64,000 nucleotides of DNA from Sungkyunkwania multivorans (GTDB lineage: Bacteria; Bacteroidota; Bacteroidia; Flavobacteriales; Flavobacteriaceae), in contig NZ_JBHTJH010000002.1 of NCBI RefSeq assembly GCF_042675645.1, positions 1 through 64,000 on the forward strand, given 5' to 3'. This document shows positions 7,593 to 16,321 of this stretch, piece after piece. Within the stretch, counting starts at the first letter, position 1, and the number at the start of each line of letters is the position of its first letter. Under the pieces are notes generated by a model that searched no databases, was not told the DNA's origin, and saw only the letters and a list, made by a program, of their open reading frames with translations. A program made the translations under genes and the position numbers.

Positions 7593-8218
7593 TATTCACA
7601 GTTTTCAAGAATTTGCAGGGCCCTTTTCTCTCCCCAATTTGGATGAAACTCACTTTCAATTTTAAAGGTAGTAAAAAGTTCTAAGGCCTTGGCCACATCC
7701 TTGCAATATGGCGCGGTGTCTTTTCCAAAATATCGAGCACTACCCATATCCCACTCTGCCTTGGCAAATACAACTCTGGGATTGTTGGGTGCCAATTGTA
7801 AAGCCTCGTTGTAGAGCTGCGTTACCTTGCCAGAAAGAGTCATCCCATAGGTGGCCCCATCAAAAGCGATCCAGGCCGTATTGATCATCGCTTCCTGCAC
7901 CAGTATCTCGGCATTGTTTGGCGAAATGATCTTTGCTTCATCAATATGTGCCTTTGCCTTTTCCAATAGCAACGTTAATCGTTGCTCTTCCTTCTCCTTG
8001 TAAGCGGCAAAGGTATTTATCTGAGCGATGTAGTAATGAGGTAGCCAAGCATCCGGTGCTGCGCTAGCGATACGCTCAAATAAGGCCTCTGCCTGTTCAA
8101 TATCCTTTGCTTTCCAAAGGTCGAATGCTTTTTGCATTCCCGTCTCGTACTTGCTTTGGGCATTTCCGTTTGCTAAAGCCAATAGTGAGACCACTAAATA
8201 GAAAATTATCCGTACCAT
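7592..8218 (-). CDS. Secreted TPR-like protein
   Basis: A 208-residue protein with a signal peptide (cleavage near NGNAQS, about residue 20) and helical repeats resembling tetratricopeptides: WKAKDIEQAEALFERIASAAPD, LLEKAKAHIDEAKI and LYNEALQLAPNN. It probably resides in the periplasm and mediates protein contacts. It is the first gene of the 2TM/LytS operon and its stop overlaps the kinase start by one base, so it may supply or sense a signal for the kinase; that role is inference. Confidence 0.82.
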   Translation of the reverse strand: MVRIIFYLVVSLLALANGNAQSKYETGMQKAFDLWKAKDIEQAEALFERIASAAPDAWLPHYYIAQINTFAAYKEKEEQRLTLLLEKAKAHIDEAKIISPNNAEILVQEAMINTAWIAFDGATYGMTLSGKVTQLYNEALQLAPNNPRVVFAKAEWDMGSARYFGKDTAPYCKDVAKALELFTTFKIESEFHPNWGEKRALQILENCE

Positions 8219-8327
8219 GATTCCTAATATTACGTTTGAAATTGATTACACCCCAAAATTGACGTTTTCTGAGGGGCTTTGAAAAGGATAGCTACCGAAT
8301 TGTCATTTTCAATGGCTGAGTTGTCAT

Positions 8328-8978
8328 TTATTTACGCTTAGAAATTTTTCTCGTCCAATATAGAATATATGAAGTTCCCAGAAGCGTCGGAAGTAACCAA
8401 CCCAGCAGAGATGGTAACACCTCATTCACAACAAAAAAGGCGGTAACAGCAGCGATGAATCCACCTGTTATTTTGCCGATGTGATGCCTCAACCAATCTT
8501 TACGAAGTTTTTGAATATTGCGGAACGCAAGGAAGTCTTGAATGGAACGAACCAGCCCAAGAGCTCCAAATATGGCAAGAACGATTCCAAAACTGTTCCC
8601 ATTCAATTGTTGATGTATTGCCATGACAAGCATAACGATGGCAAAAAAGAACATCGCACCAGAAACCAGTTTATCAACTCTTAGCTCTGATCGTTGTTCG
8701 ATCTTTTTATATCGGATTGCAGCTTTACCCGAAATGACCAAGTAGAGACTAAATACGCCGATAACAAATAAGAAATTGTTAATATGGCCTGGCATCCAGG
8801 AAATAACCAATGCCAGCAACGCCAAAACGACCATACTATGGTAAAAAACACGGCCCGCCTTGGTGTGGACCGTACCTCCTTTTCTACTTACGATTGCTAC
8901 TGATCCGGCCAGAAGCGCAATAGCTCCTGCGAATGCATGAATATAGATCATTATGGTGATCAGGTCTTCTAAAGTCAT
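8328..8978 (-). CDS. DUF2306-like multi-pass membrane protein
   Basis: A 216-residue membrane protein with about six or seven helices. The start resembles the 157-residue DUF2306-like protein at 4322-4795 (IHAFAGAIALLAGSVAIVSRKG and a following HTKAGRVFY turn). Histidines in the second loop and near residue 165 (RHHIGK) could bind a cofactor, but this is speculative. It lies 109 bp upstream of the TPR gene on the same strand and may be part of the same transcription unit or be expressed separately. Confidence 0.8.
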   Translation of the reverse strand: MTLEDLITIMIYIHAFAGAIALLAGSVAIVSRKGGTVHTKAGRVFYHSMVVLALLALVISWMPGHINNFLFVIGVFSLYLVISGKAAIRYKKIEQRSELRVDKLVSGAMFFFAIVMLVMAIHQQLNGNSFGIVLAIFGALGLVRSIQDFLAFRNIQKLRKDWLRHHIGKITGGFIAAVTAFFVVNEVLPSLLGWLLPTLLGTSYILYWTRKISKRK

Positions 8979-9445
8979 TGTTGATTTCTATAAATGTTGA
9001 ACCCTTCGAATATTGATGTTTTTAATAGGCGGACAAAACTAAATAATCCGAATTGTAGAAAACTGCGGATAGAATGAAGGATATTGCATTTTGACTTCAA
9101 TTACCATCCTATTTGGTGCGATAAAAATGAATGATCCATAAAAAAAGGACATACCGTCCTGCTTATTTTTATGAAATCCACTATTTAATTATTCTTTTGT
9201 ACATTTAATCCGTTGATTAAAACGGAGTTACACCAAGAATTATAAAAGTTAAAAGACATAGGACATTGTAAATCAAGCAAAAAGATTCGAATAATAGCTT
9301 TAGATTCTGCTAGTCTTTATGCAGCATTTTGTCGTAAAAAATGGTCTTGACATCGTATTATGAAAGCAAATAGAATTAATAAAAAACCAAATGCATAAAT
9401 TGCCCGTATATTTTTTTGATGCCAATTTGATTTCCCCTGCTCTAT
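8979..9445. other. 467-bp divergent intergenic region
   Basis: Regulatory-looking A+T-rich DNA between two divergent genes, with no credible coding frame. It holds a short hairpin AGGAC-ATACC-GTCCT at 9146-9160 followed by a T-rich stretch, and a perfect inverted repeat TTTAATC (9204-9210) and GATTAAA (9215-9221) with a CGTT spacer. No perfect TAnnTTTG element was located. The region is long enough to hide a small RNA. Confidence 0.4.
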
Positions 9446-10348
9446 ATGCGTAAATTATATAAGAAGGCCAAGTGGTTTTGGCGAAGGCACCCAATGCTGT
9501 ACTATACACGGTATATGTTGATCAGTAGACAGATGAAGAACCAACTGTTAACTGATGAGAATTATAATAATTATAATAGTTCCGAAGACATTCCCGATAT
9601 TTATCACAAAGTGAATGAGGACATTCCCTTCTCGTCGGAAAGCGCTTTGGAAAAGACAGCGGTCATTTGCAAATACCTAGCCAAGCACGTTAAAGGTGGT
9701 CCAGGTCTAGGTACCTCAAGCGGTAGAGCGTTAAAGATCATGTTAGAAGGAAATTATGGTGTTTGCAGTGATATCTCTCAGGTCTTCAACAACTTTTGTA
9801 TTCTAAATGACATCAAGGTCCGGGAATGGGGAGTAGTGGATAAATTCTATAAAGAATCCTATGGGCATTCCTTTAACGAAATATTTTCTGAAGAACTTGA
9901 CAAGTGGATCGCTGTCGACCCGAGCAAGTGCTTATTTTTCTATGACCCCAAAAACGAAACACCGCTTTCTGCGGAAGAACTTTTTACAAGAGGACGCCAA
10001 AAGTTACCCTTAAAATATGAGTGCTTCGGTGAGAATGTAGATATTGACGATCCTTATATAAGAGCGATATATTTTAGTCCGAAGGCCATTCCTTTTATGT
10101 TGTACAATTATAAGATCAAGACCATCGATACTGTTTTGGACAAGTTCCCAAAGTTTCCAAATTTCCTTATAAGTACTCTTTTGATCATGCTAAGGAAACA
10201 TTTTCGCTATATGATGCTTTTCAATGATCATAAACGTCTTTGGAATCCAAAGACCCAAATAGTGACACAAGGAAATACCATTACCGAGGAAAAGGCGTCG
10301 GAACCTGGGGTAGAGACCTCGTCAAAATCCTATAAGTTATCTAACTGA
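9446..10348 (+). CDS. Transglutaminase-like domain protein
   Basis: A 300-residue cytoplasmic protein with a transglutaminase-like (papain-fold) core. The triad can be read as C107 in GVCSDISQVF, H141 in YGHSFNEIF and D158 in WIAVDPSK, with normal spacing. The family includes peptidases and amidases as well as acyl transferases, so the reaction is not fixed. No signal peptide is present. The 3' end overlaps the TonB receptor gene on the other strand by 19 bp (10330-10348). Confidence 0.83.
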   Translation: MRKLYKKAKWFWRRHPMLYYTRYMLISRQMKNQLLTDENYNNYNSSEDIPDIYHKVNEDIPFSSESALEKTAVICKYLAKHVKGGPGLGTSSGRALKIMLEGNYGVCSDISQVFNNFCILNDIKVREWGVVDKFYKESYGHSFNEIFSEELDKWIAVDPSKCLFFYDPKNETPLSAEELFTRGRQKLPLKYECFGENVDIDDPYIRAIYFSPKAIPFMLYNYKIKTIDTVLDKFPKFPNFLISTLLIMLRKHFRYMMLFNDHKRLWNPKTQIVTQGNTITEEKASEPGVETSSKSYKLSN

Positions 10349-12480
10349 TTGCTTTTCTTGTCGCCGCTTATAGTCCAGAAAAATCCTATAAAGAAGAATT
10401 GATCTGCAGCTGGTCTAATTGCCTGTCTGTCAAAAAAACCTTCCGAATTTGGAGTGTTTGCATAATTGTATCCAAAAACGTTGCGCGTGGCCAAGACGTT
10501 ATTTACCGAAAAGTAAAGTATTTTCTGTTGGCTAATTAGATAGGCCCAGTTGATGCTTAGACTGTTATACGGTCTTGTACGTTCGGATAAGAATGAAGTG
10601 ATGTTGGGATCGGTATAAGGCCTGCCAGTAGCGAAGATGTAACTCGCTCCGATCTGTGATTTCCAAGAATCTATCCAATATTTCCCTACTAGCGAGATAT
10701 TGTGCTTGTTTGTAAAACTAGGCGCAGCTTCCACAGGAAAATTCTGATAGTTCCTTTTCGTATCCAGGTATGAATAACTGAGCCAATAGTCCAAGTTCTT
10801 GATCGACCTGTTATCTCGCCAAAAGAGGTCCAAGCCTGAGGCATCACCAAATCCTTCATTATTGAAATCACTATCGAATTGCGGTAGCATCGTATCATAT
10901 TTTATCAAATTGCGATATCGTTTATGGTATGCCTCCGCTCTAAAGATCTGCCCCCCCTTAGAATACTGATAATTGAGCAAGTAATGGGTGGCGCGCTCGG
11001 CGTGAAGATCTCTTTGGAATTTGAGATAGCGATCTAGCGGTTGCTGATAGAACTCGCCGTAGGCCAAAGAGAACTGCGAGGCATCACCGGTCTTGTACGC
11101 CAAGGAAAGCCTCGGCGACCAATTGGTCTCTCGTAACAATTCTGAATATTCAGAGCGTAATCCAATTTTACAGGCCAGCTTGTTCGAAAAGAAAATGTCG
11201 CCCTCTACAAAACTTGCAAAGATATTGTTGCTGAAAGCCGTACTAAAGTTGAGGGAGGCATCCATAAAATCCTCTTCGAAGGCAGCATTGAAATACTCCG
11301 TACCAAAATTTAGTTTCAAGCGACTGCTGAAGCTCTTTTTGAATGAAGCCTTTAGGTGAAAGGAATCCGTATCGCCATCGACCTCAGCATCTTGGATGGT
11401 CACACCGTTGCGGTCGTTGGTGTAACTCAATCCCGTATTCAATATCCAGTCATTCCCAAAATATCCCTTATAGCTACTATTGATGTAAAAATTTCGATTT
11501 TTCAACCCAAATCGAGCGCCTTCGGTCAAGTTGATATCCGGCTGGGTTAGCCTAAAGTTGGTCATATCGAGTGCGGCATACAGTTTAAACATCCCTTTAT
11601 CGAACTTTCTTCTAAAAACGGTCTCGCCCGCCGCGACCTCGATCGGTTTTTCCCAATCGTTCCTGTCGGGATAAATAGCGATATACGGGGCCAGATTGAT
11701 GTAAGAAGTATTTACGCTCAAAGCGCTCTTCTCCCATTTTGTGGTATGGCCAAGGCCTCCCCCAACACTCATCAAAGCGATGTCTGTCTTCTCTTGATCG
11801 GGTTCATCGATGGTATTTAATAATAATACACTGGACAATGCCTGACCGTACTCTGCAGAATATCCCCCGGTCGAAAATGTAATTCCTTTGAAAAGAAAGG
11901 GAGAATAGCGACCGCGCGTGGGAATATTATTAGCGGTTGGGGTGAAAGGCGTAAAAACTCTCATACCGTCGATAAAGACCTGGGTCTCTTCGGCTTGGCC
12001 TCCTCTGACGAACAATCTACCATCCTCTGCCACTGTGGTCGTCCCTGGTAAGGTCTGGAAAGCACCTACATAATCCCCTAATGCGCTTGCGGTAGTAACA
12101 ATGTCCAACGGTTTTAACACGGAAACCTTGGCGTTGTCTCCCGCCTTAAATGAACCTGCAGTGAGGGTCACCCCAGTGAGGGTATTGATCTCCTCCCTTA
12201 ATACGATCGTCAGATCCTGGAGTTGAGCGACATCTGTTGTCAATGAAAATTCTTCAAAGGAAATATAGGTCACGGTCAAGGTGTGAACGCCTTGCTCTGT
12301 AGTAGAAAAGTTGAAAGTCCCAGTCTCGCTGGTCGAAGCACCATCGTAAGTGCCTTTTAGATATACATTTGCACCGCCGATAGGATTTCCTTTGGAATCG
12401 GTGACCTTTCCTGATACCACTACCTGTGCAAGTGTATAATGTGATACGATGAATGAAAGCACTAACATAATGAACTTCAT
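10330..12480 (-). CDS. TonB-dependent outer-membrane receptor with CarboxypepD-reg-like domain
   Basis: A 716-residue outer-membrane receptor. Order: signal peptide (residues 1-18, ending TLAQ), a carboxypeptidase-regulatory-like beta-sandwich (about 20-105, VSGKVTDSKGNPIGGANVYL), a plug domain (about 115-225, with RGGQAEETQVFIDG) and a beta barrel to the C-terminus. Such receptors import siderophores, vitamins or glycans with energy from TonB-ExbBD. No SusD-like partner is adjacent, so a glycan polysaccharide-utilisation role is not indicated and the substrate is unknown. Confidence 0.92.
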   Translation of the reverse strand: MKFIMLVLSFIVSHYTLAQVVVSGKVTDSKGNPIGGANVYLKGTYDGASTSETGTFNFSTTEQGVHTLTVTYISFEEFSLTTDVAQLQDLTIVLREEINTLTGVTLTAGSFKAGDNAKVSVLKPLDIVTTASALGDYVGAFQTLPGTTTVAEDGRLFVRGGQAEETQVFIDGMRVFTPFTPTANNIPTRGRYSPFLFKGITFSTGGYSAEYGQALSSVLLLNTIDEPDQEKTDIALMSVGGGLGHTTKWEKSALSVNTSYINLAPYIAIYPDRNDWEKPIEVAAGETVFRRKFDKGMFKLYAALDMTNFRLTQPDINLTEGARFGLKNRNFYINSSYKGYFGNDWILNTGLSYTNDRNGVTIQDAEVDGDTDSFHLKASFKKSFSSRLKLNFGTEYFNAAFEEDFMDASLNFSTAFSNNIFASFVEGDIFFSNKLACKIGLRSEYSELLRETNWSPRLSLAYKTGDASQFSLAYGEFYQQPLDRYLKFQRDLHAERATHYLLNYQYSKGGQIFRAEAYHKRYRNLIKYDTMLPQFDSDFNNEGFGDASGLDLFWRDNRSIKNLDYWLSYSYLDTKRNYQNFPVEAAPSFTNKHNISLVGKYWIDSWKSQIGASYIFATGRPYTDPNITSFLSERTRPYNSLSINWAYLISQQKILYFSVNNVLATRNVFGYNYANTPNSEGFFDRQAIRPAADQFFFIGFFWTISGDKKSNQLDNL

Positions 12481-12651
12481 GGTCGCTGTTTTTTGTTAGT
12501 GCTAAATTCATATGATCTTCAACGAATTTCTAAGAAGCTTTTCCGAACTGTGACATAATAAGGATGAACTGTTCTGAAATGGACAATAGGTAAAAGATTT
12601 ATGATCGATCTAGCAATTTTTCTTTTATTTGCATAACCAACCTTCTTAGTT

Positions 12652-13341
12652 TTGAACCCAACCATTTTGACCAACAAAAAACGATCGCTCTTTAGTTTGA
12701 TTTTTACAGTCATCAGTATCATGGCTGCCCTATGTACAGTTTTAGAGCAATTATCCTATTTAGAAATTCTTTTCAAACCGCTGATCGTAGCATCGCTTAT
12801 CTGGTTCTTTTATAAGCATTCGAGCCACTTGCCTAAAAGGTATAGACAATATACACTGGTGGCTTTATCTCTATGCCTTTTAGGTGATGTACTTTTGATA
12901 TTTGAGAACAAGGATGATCTTTTCTTCTTGTTTGGGCTGTCCTCCTTCCTGTTGGCCCATGTGATGTATGTTCGGGTATTCATGGAAAACATTCGGGTCT
13001 CTTTTAGACGTATCGTGCCGTTCGCATCAATATTGGTCATCTATGCAAGTTTACTTCTATTCTTGCTATATGAACATCTGGACACGCTTGTGCTCCCGGT
13101 TGTCTTATATGTGATGGTCATCAGCACTATGACACTCACCGCTTACCTTAGATGGGGGAAAGCAGATCGCATTAGTTATCTGCTTGTGCTGGCTGGGGCG
13201 GTTCTCTTTATGTTTTCTGACAGTATTATCGCAATTGATAGATTTCACCAGAGTATCCCGTTTTCTGGTTTCATCATCATAAGTTCGTACGCGGCTGCCC
13301 AGTATGGCATCACGTTGGGACTGCTTAAACAACAAAAATGA
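12652..13341 (+). CDS. YhhN/TMEM86-like membrane protein (paralogue 1)
   Basis: A 229-residue protein with seven or eight helices, of the YhhN family that includes lysoplasmalogenases. Conserved points are K42-P43 (FKPLIVASL), G78-D79 (LLGDVLL) and S189-D190 (FMFSDSIIA). It is the first of five tandem paralogues and the one closest to the canonical SD motif. The listed start is TTG; a second TTG six codons in (12667) is possible. A perfect TAnnTTTG-like octamer (TAGTTTTG, 12647-12654) overlaps the first TTG, so either the octamer is fortuitous or translation starts at 12667. Confidence 0.85.
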   Translation: MNPTILTNKKRSLFSLIFTVISIMAALCTVLEQLSYLEILFKPLIVASLIWFFYKHSSHLPKRYRQYTLVALSLCLLGDVLLIFENKDDLFFLFGLSSFLLAHVMYVRVFMENIRVSFRRIVPFASILVIYASLLLFLLYEHLDTLVLPVVLYVMVISTMTLTAYLRWGKADRISYLLVLAGAVLFMFSDSIIAIDRFHQSIPFSGFIIISSYAAAQYGITLGLLKQQK

Positions 13342-13420
13342 GATGTTTTACAGTGCTTTTTTTGGATTAGACCTAACTTAACTATACCTTTTACCAGAAA
13401 AAAGTTGTTTGCCTACGTAA

Positions 13421-14122
13421 ATGAAGAGTATCCTTTTTAATAGTCTGTTTTTTTTGATCTTGACATTGGATATTGTCTTCAGTAATTTTGACCACCTTCT
13501 TCCATATCGAGTGATTACCAAACCGGCCGTGATCGGCTCACTCTTGGTATACTTCTATCTCAATAGTGCACATCTCATAAAGGAGGAGAGACGCTTTTTA
13601 TTATTGGCACTGGTGTTCCTCCTTCTAGGTGACATATTATTCTTAAAGTTTGATGACACCTTTTTCTTCTTTTTAGGGATGGCAAGTTTCATGTTGGGAA
13701 ACATTATGTATTCGCTGGCCTTTCACTTCTATGTTTCACATCGCTTTATAAGGACCATACTATTCTCGATAGTGTTATTGGCCTATGCCTATGGTCTATT
13801 GAATCTTATAATCGATGGACTGGAAGCGCTTTTTGTTCCGGTTCTTATTTTTATGGTGGTCGTTTTCACAATGCTACAGAGTGCTTTCTCGAGATTGGAA
13901 GCCGAGGTGCCCAGAACCGCTTATTTTCTAGTTTTCACAGGAGGGCTTCTTTTTATGTTCTCGGAAAGTATCATTGCATATAGCAAATTCTACAAACCCT
14001 TTCCCTTCGAAGATATTTTCATAATGCTCACCTATGGTCTAGGACAATATTTCATAATCATGGGAATGACGTACAAACGAAATACTAAGGCGAAAAAATA
14101 TAATCAAAATTTTCATAACTAA
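13421..14122 (+). CDS. YhhN/TMEM86-like membrane protein (paralogue 2)
   Basis: A 233-residue multi-pass membrane protein of the YhhN family. It keeps the KP motif (TKPAVIGSL), G70-D71 (LLLGDILFL) and an acidic second site, S181-E182 (FMFSESIIAYSKF). The acidic residues correspond to those at the proposed active site of lysoplasmalogenases, so it could be an active hydrolase of lysoplasmalogen or another ether lipid. ATG start; 79 bp separate it from paralogue 1. Confidence 0.85.
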   Translation: MKSILFNSLFFLILTLDIVFSNFDHLLPYRVITKPAVIGSLLVYFYLNSAHLIKEERRFLLLALVFLLLGDILFLKFDDTFFFFLGMASFMLGNIMYSLAFHFYVSHRFIRTILFSIVLLAYAYGLLNLIIDGLEALFVPVLIFMVVVFTMLQSAFSRLEAEVPRTAYFLVFTGGLLFMFSESIIAYSKFYKPFPFEDIFIMLTYGLGQYFIIMGMTYKRNTKAKKYNQNFHN

Positions 14123-14203
14123 TAGATTCACAACATTTTAAGATTCTTTTACAACACAATCTTTCAAAATATAAAAGGGATGTGTATATTTAAAGATTTT
14201 AGA

Positions 14204-14220
14204 TTTTTCCTTCGGAAAAA
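14204..14220. promoter_or_regulatory. Perfect hairpin just upstream of YhhN paralogue 3
   Basis: TTTTTCC (14204-14210), loop TTC, GGAAAAA (14214-14220): a 7-bp perfect stem ending 8 bp before the ATG at 14229. It is too close to the start to be a simple terminator for paralogue 3. It may end transcription from paralogue 2 or mask the ribosome binding region. Confidence 0.4.
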
Positions 14221-14228
14221 ACAATGCT

Positions 14229-14915
14229 ATGAAAAACCAAGGCCTCTTTACGATCATTTATATGGTTATCCTTGCTACTGACCTTGTCTGCAGTAACGTG
14301 GAGTCGTTGAGGCCATTTAGGGTGATCACAAAACCCTCGGTAATTTCTTCTCTATTCTTCTTTTTTTTATACAACAGTGGACATCTGGTCAAACAACAAC
14401 GAAACTTTATGTTGGCCGCATTGGTGTTCTTTTTCTTGGGTGATCTCTTTTTTCTAAACTATTATGACAATTTGTTCTTCATGATCGGTTTTGGATTCTT
14501 TTTCCTTGCATATTTGATGTACGTTTTTGCCTTTCAATTCAATATTTCATACCATTTGGGAAGATTGGTCATTCTCTCAGTGATCATTATGATCTATGCT
14601 TTTTGGTTCTTAAAGAAAACACTGATGGGTCTGGGCGACTACTTCATTCCTATAATTATATTCATGGTGGTCATATTCAGCTCACTTCAAAGTGCATTCT
14701 TCCGATGGAACCAGGTGCCTCAAAAAAGTTTTTATCTCGTTTTTGTCGGAGCCCTTATCTATCTGGGTACGCAAACGCTTATTGCTTACAACAAATTTGT
14801 CGGACCCGTCCCCTATGAAAATTTTTTTACCATGTTCACCTATGGAATCGCTCAATATTGTATCGTGATAGGAATCTTGATCCAGCAGCGTCGACCTGTA
14901 GAATTTGACCAATAA
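14229..14915 (+). CDS. YhhN-like membrane protein (paralogue 3, second acidic site lost)
   Basis: A 228-residue protein aligned over its full length with the other four. The KP motif (TKPSVISSL) and G71-D72 (FLGDLFFL) are intact, but the second acidic site is replaced: T181-Q182 (YLGTQTLIAYNKF). If that acidic residue is catalytic, this copy is inactive or has changed activity. A hairpin precedes the start. Confidence 0.83.
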   Translation: MKNQGLFTIIYMVILATDLVCSNVESLRPFRVITKPSVISSLFFFFLYNSGHLVKQQRNFMLAALVFFFLGDLFFLNYYDNLFFMIGFGFFFLAYLMYVFAFQFNISYHLGRLVILSVIIMIYAFWFLKKTLMGLGDYFIPIIIFMVVIFSSLQSAFFRWNQVPQKSFYLVFVGALIYLGTQTLIAYNKFVGPVPYENFFTMFTYGIAQYCIVIGILIQQRRPVEFDQ

Positions 14916-14951
14916 TTAACTAAGCAAAAATCTAAATTTCGATTTTATAAT

Positions 14952-15638
14952 GTGAAAAATTTAAAGCTTTTCCTTTTTTTATTCTTGATCAATTTGGCGC
15001 TCGATATAGTCTTTAACAATATCGATGGGCTTTATACCTTTAGATTCATCACAAAACCTGGTGTTACGATATCGCTATTGCTTTTCTATTATCAAAACAG
15101 ACAACGCCTTTCGGTTGAGGAATATGTCTTTGTTCTAGAAGCCTTAGCGGTCATTCTTATAGGTAATACCTTCTTGCTCGAACAGTCCAATATCTATTTC
15201 TTTGGCATTGGCATCATTACTTTTATGGTTGCCAATGTGCTTTATACCATCGTTTTTTTTAGAGATTGCACCTTCAGGCTCAAAAGACTTTTACCCGTTT
15301 TGGTTGGTATCGGGGCTTATGCCGCTGTTATTTTTTCGTTGATAAAGGACAACTTAGGACCCTTTCTTATCCCCGCGATCTTTTTTCTCATCTCGGGGGT
15401 TGTTATGCTCACCATGTCTTTTTTGAGGAAGGGACAAGTAAATAACAGGAGCTTTTGGATGGTGTTTATAGGGAGCATCTTTGCCGTAATTGGTTGGACG
15501 ATTGTAGCATTGAATCAGTTCCATAAGCCATTTCCTGGAAAAAACATATGGATCATGTTCTTCCATGGTCTCGCGCATCTCAACATCGCTTTGGGAATAC
15601 TTTACAAGTATCATAAAATGGAAAAAATCACCAAATAA
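14952..15638 (+). CDS. YhhN-like membrane protein (paralogue 4, both acidic sites lost)
   Basis: A 228-residue paralogue. The KP motif remains (TKPGVTISL), but the first acidic site is N72 (LIGNTFLL) and the second is G181-W182 (AVIGWTIVALNQF). It is therefore the best candidate for a non-catalytic member. The start is GTG at 14952; an overlapping ATG at 14950 is immediately followed by TGA. The stop overlaps the start of paralogue 5 (TAATG at 15636-15640), so the two are coupled. Confidence 0.83.
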   Translation: MKNLKLFLFLFLINLALDIVFNNIDGLYTFRFITKPGVTISLLLFYYQNRQRLSVEEYVFVLEALAVILIGNTFLLEQSNIYFFGIGIITFMVANVLYTIVFFRDCTFRLKRLLPVLVGIGAYAAVIFSLIKDNLGPFLIPAIFFLISGVVMLTMSFLRKGQVNNRSFWMVFIGSIFAVIGWTIVALNQFHKPFPGKNIWIMFFHGLAHLNIALGILYKYHKMEKITK

Positions 15639-16321
15639 TGAGTAGAGATCTCGCATTCGGGTTGCTTTTCGCGGGGATTCTTCTTATCGATATAACATTG
15701 AACAATCTTGCGGAGCTCTCCGTATTCCGATATTTGACCAAACCATTGGTTCTGGGCTCGCTGGTTGTTTATTTTTACCTAAATAGTGACCATCTTCCTG
15801 CTAAAGAGAAAAAGTACACCCGCTACGGATTGATGTCGCTGTTCGTAGGCGACCTATTTATCCTTGGCGACTTCAAAACATTCTATCTTGTGGGTGGTAT
15901 CATCTGCTTTATCGTAGCCAAGATCTTTTATTTTCTAGCTTTTAAACAGCAGGCGACCATAGAAAAACGACGTTTGACACTCTTTTTATCTGGCGGGTTT
16001 ATATATGCCACAGGTCTTTATATCTTAATATTCCCTAAAGTTGGAAATCTATTGATTCCGGTAACGGCTTATTTTTTAGCCTCCACGATCATGGCACTTT
16101 GTGCATTTTTGCGTTATCGAAAAGTGAATACAAAAAGCTTTCTGTTTGTTTTAGGCGGGTCACTGCTTTTTGTCATTTGCGAGAGCATCTCTAGTATCAA
16201 TCGATTTTATGATGAAGTGCCTTACAAGAACATCTTGATCATGCTCACCTATGCCTACGCACAGTTTTTCATAGTGAAAGGCATGTTATGCCAAGGTGAA
16301 AACACCTCTACTGAGTTGTAG
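15638..16321 (+). CDS. YhhN/TMEM86-like membrane protein (paralogue 5)
   Basis: A 227-residue multi-pass protein with KP motif (TKPLVLGSL), G71-D72 (VGDLFILGD) and C181-E182 (FVICESISSINRF). The acidic pair is preserved, unlike in its coupled partner paralogue 4. Its 3' end overlaps the NDH-2 gene on the opposite strand by 14 bp. Confidence 0.84.
   Translation: MSRDLAFGLLFAGILLIDITLNNLAELSVFRYLTKPLVLGSLVVYFYLNSDHLPAKEKKYTRYGLMSLFVGDLFILGDFKTFYLVGGIICFIVAKIFYFLAFKQQATIEKRRLTLFLSGGFIYATGLYILIFPKVGNLLIPVTAYFLASTIMALCAFLRYRKVNTKSFLFVLGGSLLFVICESISSINRFYDEVPYKNILIMLTYAYAQFFIVKGMLCQGENTSTEL

Noticed and set aside
10330..12480. TonB receptor as part of a polysaccharide utilisation locus
   Set aside because: No SusD-like gene or glycan-active enzyme is adjacent; the GH13 gene is 20 kb away and cytoplasmic.
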